Assembly: GCF_026151205.1 (NCBI RefSeq) | Contig: NC_087077.1 | Location: 620,001-684,000 of the forward strand | Direction: 5' to 3' | DNA length: 64,000 nucleotides | Source of the DNA: Bolinopsis microptera | Lineage: Eukaryota > Ctenophora > Tentaculata > Lobata > Bolinopsidae | Shown: one piece after another, positions 56,175 through 64,000 of the stretch | Layout of the letters: the number at the start of each line of letters is the position of its first letter | How positions within the stretch are numbered: the stretch's first letter is position 1 | Position numbers and translations under genes: made by a program | Notes under the pieces: generated by a model | Seen by the model: the letters and a program-made list of their open reading frames with translations, nothing else | What the model was told of the DNA's origin: nothing | Database searches by the model: none

Positions 56175-58313
56175 GGGGGTAATGCAACGTCCATTAATGT
56201 CAGTATTTGAGATTTTTCCGAAACTGACATTGTCATTAATGGTCATTAATGGTCATAAATGGTCATAAGATATCTCAAATTTTGAAATATCTGGCAGTAG
56301 CCTTGACTAATTGAGGGGAGAAATTATGTTTCGTACGGAGATCAGCGGCTTAGGTCAATACAGATGAACGGATCAAAACAGCCAGTCAGAGCGAGCTGTC
56401 GAAGTTGGAGTACCCGCCAGTATTTTACTTCAACAAAACAGGATACTTTCCCATGCAGGACATCTGTCATGAGTTGAAAAAACTGGTTAACTGTCTCCAT
56501 TACCTCAGTACTAGATTCATCATAATGGCCGATTCTGATTCGATCGAGGACACGAAATTCACCCTAAACTGGGGGATGATTCTTAAACTCGCTACGGAAA
56601 GTGAAGAATTCAGAAACTCTGTATCCCTTACAACTCTGCAGCACTCTGATAGACAAAACCCGCAGTGTGCTGCAGAGCTAATGGCTACATGGGATGTTCT
56701 AAAACAAGCAGGATTTCTCGGCCTATCTTAAGGCCGGGTTTTTGCTCCTGGCAGCGTTTTATGACAAATCGCTGACTGTTTCAGAAAGAGCTGAAAATGC
56801 GTGGACTGTTTTCACGTTCTTCACTCTGTGGGGAGAACACTCGAAGAAATTCAATACCAGCGAGAACTTCATAACTAGAGAAAGCTTCAAAGACTTAATA
56901 ACCGCAGCTAACGGACTTGTCTTGTATTTTGTCGACTTGATTTGTAATCACCCCAAAGCACCAGTAGTACCGTGGTTTTTATCGTCTGATCAAAATGAAC
57001 AACTCTTCGCTCGAATTAGGGTTGGACGGCACTCCGGTAGACGCACACAAATCGACTCTACAAGAGTCCCTGTAGCCATGGGTCGTTACAACCGACTATT
57101 AGAGGTGGAGAATACGCTTGATGTTGAATGTGGTACAAGTGTTCATAAAACCGCTCATACCCGGGGGAAGACACTCTTTCGTTCTGAGTGGAGCAAACAT
57201 CCAGAGAAAAAGATTGCTGTTGATTTTGGATGTTCGGTCAAGATGAGTAACCTTATCCAAAGCTTAAAAAGAGGATCCAAGATTGGAGAGGAACTCTTTG
57301 TTTCCTCTTCTAGTTAAGGAAGTTCGTATCTTTCAGGTGATAATGGAAATGTTATTTCTTAAAGACGGCGGAGTCTCCAATTTCCACTCTCATATGGTAG
57401 TGAACAACAATCAGATGATGAATCAGACCATGAGAGTGAAGACAATTTTTCTGATTATGAGGACGAAGAGCTGGTTGATACCTCCACTAAGGTCAGAATT
57501 CGGGGGAAGGAGATAGACTATCGGTCTGCCGTGACCAAATATTGTAACCAAGGCAAGACCAACTTTGGTGCGAAAAGCCGAAGGAAAAGATTTTTTGGTC
57601 TTGCCTTGGATACAAGTATTGGGTTGTATCGCCCAGTCTGTAAAGGTTTAGCAGAATCAGAGCTATGCAACGCTCAATAGGTGCAAGTTGGTGGAACAAT
57701 AACTGGTATACTCATAACAGGCAAGGATGAAAAAAGAAGGCGCACGGTTGTGCAGGGCAAAGTGCTTTCTATATCTGTTAAGACATCTAAAGCATCACAA
57801 AGAAAAGGAAATGCTCGATCGGGAGAGAGAAGACCTGCGGTGGCGATCTGTATTGAGCACGATATGTCTTCCCAGTGTTGGGTGAAGACCCAGGATGGTT
57901 CAATAATAAGTTTAGATTGGGAGAACGTTCATCGGAATTAAATCTTGCTCGGTACCTTGATGCTTGATGTTATCATTGGTATAATTCTCTTTCTTGAATA
58001 GGGCTTAAATAGCGATCTTCATTAATTGTTATGGTATAATTGGGTTAGTTGTAATATGTGGTAATATCAGTGTTTGAGAAAGTTGTAAAATTAACTTTTC
58101 ATCCCCTTCCAAGACGTAAAGTACCGTCTACTTATTGTTAGTTAACTTTAGGTAGGTTCTAAGTGGTCCTCGTGTCCGTCCTTCTTGTTCCAGGAAGTGC
58201 GAAAAAAAAACATGACCATTAATGTCAGTATTTGAAATTTTGGCAAAACTGACATTGTCATTAATGGTCATTAATGGTCATTAATGGTCATTAATGGTCG
58301 TTGCATCACCCCC
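56175..58313. mobile_element. 2,139-bp DNA transposon with terminal inverted repeats and 8-bp target duplication
   Basis: Ends are GGGGGTAATGCAACG at the left and, on the opposite strand, GGGGGTGATGCAACG at the right. The direct repeat ATTTGGAT flanks it exactly (56167-56174 and 58314-58321). Subterminal parts carry iterated CATTAATGGTCATTAATGG and an internal inverted pair around AATGTCAGTATTTGA / AACTGACATTGTCATTAAT at both ends. Between them lies a broken protein-coding region, listed separately. An 8-bp duplication fits P, hAT, Merlin or Sola1 elements, and the protein motifs did not let me choose. Confidence 0.92.
56405..57941 (+). pseudogene. Broken transposase-like gene inside the transposon
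   Basis: Coding segments in three or four frames: 56405-56731 (108 codons), 56742-57317 (191 codons), an acidic segment about 57380-57680 (QQSDDESDHESEDNFSDYED then RKRFFGLALDTS) and 57681-57941 (86 codons, GRVLSISVK-like region with AVAICIEHDMSSQCWVKTQ). The second has LYFVDLICNHPKAPVVPWFL followed by SSDQNEQLFARIRVGR, which reads like the catalytic end of a cut-and-paste transposase. I do not recognise the superfamily. Frame changes at 56731 and 57317 without obvious introns indicate decay, though one joint could be spliced. Confidence 0.6.
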
Positions 58314-58599
58314 ATTTGGATCGGTGTAGTCTTGATTAGTGCGGTCTTGGCAGTGCCAGTATAGTTTGCAAGCTCCAAGTCTATTCCAAATCTATGTTGA
58401 GCAAGGGGATCAAGGAATGCCTTTAATAACGTCTTTGGATCTGTCAGGTGAATTGAGTCTTGTACGACTGCGTATGCACTCACTACGCAGGCCTGGTTAT
58501 TTCCTCAACTTGCGACGTCCGCCAGAATCTCTGATTTTCAGACCCCCCCCATCTGAATTTCCAAACCACGTCCGGATTGTATGAGACCAAATGAAGGTA

Positions 58600-60300
58600 T
58601 AGGACTGTAGTTCGATTCACGATGTCAACCCTTCAGCTTGGTGAGGCCCATTGTAGGTATATAACCTATACCGAGATGCTTACTGGGCCGCGCTCAGCCT
58701 GTCATTCCGCCGAATCTCTATTGTTAATGAACATGATAGCCTGAGGTCCCCAGGTAACGAGATGCGCGCCGAGTTGGACTCGTCGACGGGATCTTTGGAA
58801 CAAATATTTTACGAGTATCACCCGTTAAACGAGGCCCAGTGCAGTGGTGTATCTCGCCGATCTACCGAGATCAGAAACATTATTTGATGCGCGGACCAGT
58901 GTTGGAGGACTTCGCCGCGCAAACTAGCATTCTTGCTTCGCCCAGTGGTACATCGCGCTGCAATTCGCGTAACCAGTAACTCAAACTGGTAACTTTAATT
59001 TGTAGGTTTACAACTTACCAGGACGCGCGCCGAGTTGGACTCGTCGACGGTATATATGGAACAAATATTTTGCTAGTACCACCCGTTAAACTTTAATCTG
59101 CGAAATCGGCCATTTGGGGGTCGTTCACATATTACGTAATCGACAGCTTGATTCACTATGTCAATCCTTCGCAGCTCGGTGAGGCACAGTGGTGCATTTC
59201 GCCGATCTACCGAAGTGGTTGCGAGAAGAATTATTTGATCATTGATGCGCGGCGCGACCCAGTAGTGCATCGCGCTACAAGTAATCAGCCGAGGGGGGGT
59301 TTTCAAATGCTTACGGCCGGGTGGGGGGGTTGGTCGTTGATTATGTAATCAAAATTTTAATTTTTTACCGATTTTCGAAATACCAATTGGACAATTTTCG
59401 TTAATTATGTAATAAAAATTTTCGTTTTTTAAACCAATTTCCGTTTAGTAAGTGCAAAAATCGTCTCAAGTCTCAGACAGCAATGAATAATGTGTATTTC
59501 TTGTATCTCTACATCAAAATTTAACTCAAAAATGGGGGGGGGGGTCCCCATTTTTGAGTGGGGGTGTCTAATCTTGATTACGTAAATGGTAATATAGGAG
59601 TTAACGGGTGATACTACGGTGTACAAGAAGTAGCCTTACGAAGAAAATATATGCTTTTTAAAAAATAAATAATTTTTCAAAAAACATACATTTTCTTCGT
59701 AAGGCTCCTTCTCGTACACCGTAGTGATACTCGTAAAATATTTGTTCCAACTCGGCGCGCGCGTCCTGGTCTGGTAGGTTATAAACCTACAATATAGAAG
59801 GGGGTTGGGTCTTATGATAACGGGGGGGGGGGGGGGTCAAACATTGATTACGTAATATAGGGGGGGGGGGGGGGGTTTGGTCTTGATTACGGTTGATTAC
59901 GGAGGGGGGGCCCAAAAAAAATTGCCAAAAATTGATTACGTAATATAATATGTGAACGACTTACCTGGGGACCGCAGGCTATTATGTTCATAAACATATA
60001 GATAAATAAAGATTCGGCGGAATGACAGGCTGAGCGCCGCCCAGTAAGTGATTAGCGGGTGATACTCGTAAAATATCTGTTCCATATATATATACAATAT
60101 ATAATCTATACAGGACCGTCGACGAGTCCAACTCGGCGCGCGTCCTGGTAGGTTGTAAACCTACAAATTGATTCACGATGTCAATCCTTCGCAGCTCGGT
60201 GAGGCACAGTGGTGCATCTCGCCGATCTACCGAAGCATTATTTGATGCGCGCGCGACCCAGTAGTGCATCGCGCTACAAACCTACAAAGTAAGTGAACGA
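58600..60300. mobile_element. Composite foldback repeat block, degenerate
   Basis: Two word families occur in plus orientation on the left and minus on the right. One is GCGCCGAGTTGGACTCGTCG with GGAACAAATATTTT (58764, 59020; inverted at 59725 and 60060-60140). The other is GGTGAGGCACAGTGGTGCAT with CGCCGATCTACCGA (59170, 60200; variants at 58836). At the centre, 59614-59724 forms a long stem: TAGCCTTACGAAGAAAATAT is mirrored by TTTTCTTCGTAAGGC, and ACGGTGTAC by GTACACCGT. Poly-G tracts and repeated GATTACGTAAT words fill the middle. No coding capacity and no clean target duplication were found. Confidence 0.7.
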
Positions 60301-62445
60301 CCCTTTATTGACCTGCATGTGTGTACTATACGTCGCGTAGTGTATATATAGCGCGCATGCGCGTTGAAATTTAGCTGTTGATATCCGTTTTGTGACAGTA
60401 AAATGATCTCGCGGTTTCCTTCAAGTCGGTTGCCACGGTTCAAATATATATCAACGGTCGACCAGTATCAAAGTTTCTAATCGCCAGTGGCTACATGCAT
60501 GCACAACGATCCATGAATTCTAGATTTTACATGATATAACGCAGTTGGCATCGAATGCAACAGGTGCATGTTGAAAAGAGATCCATTTGGTGCTAATTTT
60601 AAAATGTTATGGCGCTCGAGACACGAGTGTTGGTGACTTAATACGATACTAATTTTCAGTTGTTTTCCCTGGTTGTAATGAAATGTTGCACAGTGCTTAT
60701 GAGCAGTCTCCCACCACCAAAATGTTTCATTTCATTAATTAAATAAGTTACTCATCGAGATTGGGAGACAAGGCTTTATACAAATGTTATAGAAATAGTG
60801 GGATCAGCCCACGCATTGGTATTATCTGGTAAAATTCGCGTTCAAATTACTCGTCCCTTTACCTTTGCTCGTATAATACAAATTAGAGGAGCAAAGACAG
60901 ATCAATCTGCGGAATTAATTTGACACGAGCTGGAAAAGTCTGCAGAAATGTGATTCCGGAGTGGTGGAGTCTGGCTGTATTGTCTATCAGTACCATCATG
61001 TTGGTTTCTAGTCAATGCTAGTCTTTTATCAGCATTATTCTTAAATAATTTAGTCCCTTTGCAATCTAGATTTGATGAGTAAACCTTTAATCTGGTCGAA
61101 TTGGATCTAAATATAGCGTTGTCTTGACAATTTCATGAATTTAGCTTAATTTAACCCGGCATGTTTTCTGAGAATTCTTTAGAAGATGTACTATTATGTG
61201 AATTATTCAGAATCCAAAACCTACATATTAAAAATGAAAAAGAAAAAACTTATGTAATAAGAAAATAAATATCAATTTCTATAGCACTAAACTCTGACAA
61301 ATACGGTTAATTATTTAACTCTGAACTAGGTGATTGGTAACATAAAATAAATCACGATTAATAAGTTTACATACAACATTTCACTTTGATCAATAAGTCT
61401 GAAACCCTGTGAACCAACAATAAACCAACATCATCACTCTAAGATTCCTTGTTATAGATGAAAACTCAACTATTCAGCACCTGGCCAAAGTGCGATAAAA
61501 AGCTTTAAAAAACTATTTGTAGTAAAATATACTTTCACTAAAATACGGCCTCAAAGATTTATATCTTTTCTTAAGAAAGTTAACAGCGAAATATCCAACA
61601 GATTCTCGCCCTGAATTTGGCAAAATGTCAATATTCGGCTGACCGGACGGATCGCTCCTCACGAGTTTACATCGATATCGCCTGAGTTCTTCACGTGTTA
61701 GAATGTGGCACACAAATGTACACACAACTATGGTACATTACGGTACAAGGTGCTTCATGGTACAGATATTAGGACTATTAGAGACTACTCTCCCCTGAAC
61801 CCGGCCACCAGGGTAAATTAATCTCGTTACTAAGGCGATATTGTATATTTAACAACGAATGTCAATCAATGATCAACAAATCAGGCACCAAAATTAAAGG
61901 ACGTCCAAAAGAAAGGGAGCTCAGGCCTAGCGGACACGTCCACAAATATATTGGATAGATTATAAAGGAGCGGGTTTTCCTAAAGCGCAGTTAAGATTGC
62001 CTAAAAGTCTAAATGTTTTTTGGACGTCCTTCTATCTGTTCTGGGCACAATAGACATTAAACAGTTGACAATTAATCTCAATCATAAATGTACAAATACA
62101 CTTTGAGTTCCGTTGTTCGGTTCAGATGCTTCGATAAATGCTTCCAACTGTACAGTGCATTAAATCTGCATTATAGTACATAAAATAAACAAAAGAGCCG
62201 GTTCTTGTACTTTACAGAGCAATTAGAAAGGCAACTGTAACCAGATAACTGTAACCAGGTAAAACTGTAACCAGGTAACTGTAACCAGGCAACTGTAACC
62301 AGGCAACTGTAACCAGGTAACTGACAACTTTTGGTGGGCTCGATGGTCATGCAAAAAGTAATTCATCATCTTGTTGCTCCTTTCATTCAAATAAATATTC
62401 GAAAATCTGCTTTGTTAATAAATGTCTTTTAATTGAAAAAAAAAG
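60301..62445. other. Spacer without a recognised gene, ending in a 3' minisatellite
   Basis: Open frames are short and unsupported. The last 200 bases before 62446 would be the 3' untranslated region of the minus-strand gene and contain a 14-bp repeat (about 62226-62322). Confidence 0.45.
62226..62322. repeat. 13-14-bp minisatellite in a probable 3' untranslated region
   Basis: About six copies of CTGTAACCAGGTAA/CTGTAACCAGGCAA, about 125-220 bases past the stop codon at 62446 of the minus-strand gene. Confidence 0.85.
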
Positions 62446-63195
62446 CTAAGTATGAACATAAGAATAATCACGGACAATATGATTGTTTTTGTTGATGTTG
62501 GGAAGCGAATTTTTCCTGTCTTTGCACTCCCTACCTGAGCGAGTAATTTTAGGAGCGGCAATGGAACTGGTCGTCAACTTAGAGCTCCGCATGCCTTCAC
62601 GGGACGACAAGTTGCGTGCTGACGTCACACCACGTGTCGTGACGTCACCAGCGTTCCGCACCACCTCGCCGGACGATTTCCCTTTAATTCGAGGTGCCAC
62701 CGAGTCAGGAACCTTGGCAGCAGGCAAGTTTGGTCGGGATACACGCCTCGTGCTAGTTATGACTGGAGAGTTCACCTGGGTGCGCGAGAGCAGTGAGTTA
62801 TCGATGGACCGCCGCCTCTCCATTCGTCTGACACTCGCAGGCTTCTGCAGAGTTGCTGGAGAGGGCACGAACGCTACGTCCTCAGAAAAAGGGTCCTCTA
62901 ATCGTGGGAAAGTGGGAGAGGGAGCAGACACGACGGACATTGAGCTGTCACATCGCTCAACAAACTTGCCCGCGTTCTCGTTAACGAAACAACCTCGACC
63001 CTCGTTCACGTTAGGAATATCAAACATGGACCGAGGTACAGATTCTGATACAAGTGGCAGGAAGGGGGTAGGCTCGGACATGTTCAACAGGATGCTGTCG
63101 ATTGTCTCGTCCAGTTCGGTGAGTTCTGGTTCTAGTTCCTTGTCTTGGTCCGATACGATGCAGATTGTACGGTTTATCTGGTGCTTCCTCGGCTC
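62446..63195 (-). CDS. Last exon of an unidentified Ser/Arg-rich protein
   Basis: A 250-codon terminal exon (249 residues and stop) starts after a strong acceptor (TTGCATTTTCAG before 63195). Upstream exons lie outside the window or were not recognised. The beginning is acidic (DKELEPELTELDETID), the middle Ser/Pro-rich (VVSAPSPTFPRLEDPF), and the end basic and disordered with phospho-site-like RRMERRRSIDNSLLSRT and STRRVSRPN. Composition suggests the regulatory tail of a cytoskeletal or nuclear protein, but no family can be named. The opposite strand is also open across most of the exon, a common by-product of biased composition. Confidence 0.7.
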   Translation of the reverse strand, partial: EPRKHQINRTICIVSDQDKELEPELTELDETIDSILLNMSEPTPFLPLVSESVPRSMFDIPNVNEGRGCFVNENAGKFVERCDSSMSVVSAPSPTFPRLEDPFSEDVAFVPSPATLQKPASVRRMERRRSIDNSLLSRTQVNSPVITSTRRVSRPNLPAAKVPDSVAPRIKGKSSGEVVRNAGDVTTRGVTSARNLSSREGMRSSKLTTSSIAAPKITRSGRECKDRKNSLPNINKNNHIVRDYSYVHT

Positions 63196-63819
63196 CTGAA
63201 AATGCAAGTATTTTAAAAAGGTATTATTATGAATCAATAAACATTAACGCGCAATTTATCGGTTACTGGCCGTGACAGCGAGGGCTGCAGTGAACAATAT
63301 TCGATGACTAAGTTGTAATGGTTGGGTGGTTGGTAGGATGAGTATTGAGTATAATGTTTGTTGTCTAAAGTTCCCATTTACTATTGTATTCATTGAGTCC
63401 CGTTCAAAGTGTTTTAGAGGTACAATGTATGTGTAAATTTGTAAATACTAATTGGCAGAATATATTGATTTTTACCAGTTGACTTTGAAAACATTTTAAC
63501 TACACCTCAATGCTTTGTCTACTTTATACAAAGTGAAATGTCATTCTTGGGCCAAAAAACAGTTATCAAATTATGAGCCGTAACTCGAAGTATTAATGAA
63601 AAGATATGATGCATTTTAATACAGAATTTAAAACTTGAGTTCAGTTCAATACACAATTGAAGATTTAAACCAGACCACCGTGCAATGTACACAGAAATGG
63701 TCGATTAAACTTTCAATCCGACTTCAATGAAAACTATTTAGATTTTGACACGGATATAAATCTAGACATATGTTTAAAAAATATCTTGTATAAAAGCTTA
63801 TAAAATCTCAATTAAAACA

Positions 63820-64000
63820 ATGGATAGTAGTGCATGTCAATTGCCGTGTAAAATACTCCGAAAGAAGTCGTGCTATTCTCTCACTGTCACGTTAACATTG
63901 TTAAATGTCCCAGCGGTTAAATCTCCAGTCACGTTTTATGTGCCTTGTGGTTATTCGCTAAATGATCCAGGTTTTCAGTTGACCGGCGACCGCGCTAACT
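63820..64000 (+). CDS. Possible first exon of a gene leaving the window
   Basis: ATG at 63820 in good context (AAAACAATGG) opens 60 codons with no stop before the window ends (MDSSACQLPCKILRKKSCYS then LTVTLTLLNVPAVKSPV). TATAAAAG at 63790 lies 30 bases upstream and looks like a TATA box or leader. No family is recognised, and an open frame of this length can occur by chance. Confidence 0.3.
   Translation, partial: MDSSACQLPCKILRKKSCYSLTVTLTLLNVPAVKSPVTFYVPCGYSLNDPGFQLTGDRAN

Noticed and set aside
62483-63199. 238-codon plus-strand frame opposite the terminal exon
   Set aside because: It spans the splice acceptor of the minus-strand exon and lacks exon borders of its own. The minus frame starts precisely at a strong acceptor.

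Overview
This window is nuclear DNA from an invertebrate animal. It is AT-rich, its genes carry many GT-AG introns, and it is dense in minisatellites, foldback elements, MITEs and broken LINEs. The conserved genes are metazoan (flightless-1, EME1, a USP36/42-type deubiquitinase), but the phylum cannot be fixed from the sequence. The mix of introns and repeats would fit a cnidarian, another early-branching animal or a lophotrochozoan. I built the gene models by hand from reading frames, splice sites and remembered protein families. No search was run.

Left half (3.2-32.6 kb, minus strand): one large flightless-1 (FLII) gene. I resolved 32 coding exons whose phases all agree, giving 1,300 codons plus a stop. 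They encode N-terminal leucine-rich repeats, a charged linker and six gelsolin-like repeats. Two introns of about 8 kb hold nested genes. Intron 14.05-22.12 kb holds two single-pass membrane proteins on the same strand. Intron 22.79-30.74 kb holds a four-exon MFS-type transporter on the opposite strand, a 53-bp satellite array, a LINE fragment and a Harbinger-like MITE. Another intron holds a 1.57-kb foldback element with an 8-bp target duplication.

Middle (33.5-46.5 kb): the C-terminal exons of the structure-specific endonuclease subunit EME1 (minus), one of whose introns contains a 1.6-kb inverted-repeat element. Next comes an intronless 1,173-codon gene (minus) that joins two nuclease-like domains to an SF1 helicase and is the most unusual gene here. 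It lies between two copies of one MITE family and next to LINE fragments. An orphan exon sits at 45.2 kb.

Right half (46.5-64 kb): about 3.6 kb of repeats, then a 12-exon ubiquitin-specific protease of the USP36/42 type (plus, 50.17-55.30 kb). It is followed by a 2.14-kb DNA transposon with terminal inverted repeats, an 8-bp target duplication and a broken transposase-like gene. A messy foldback repeat block follows. Last come the final exon of an unidentified serine/arginine-rich protein (minus, 62.4-63.2 kb) and possibly the first exon of a gene leaving the window on the plus strand.

The genes do not form an operon or pathway. Their shared theme is structural: minisatellites sit repeatedly at or near splice acceptors, and foldback elements occupy introns.
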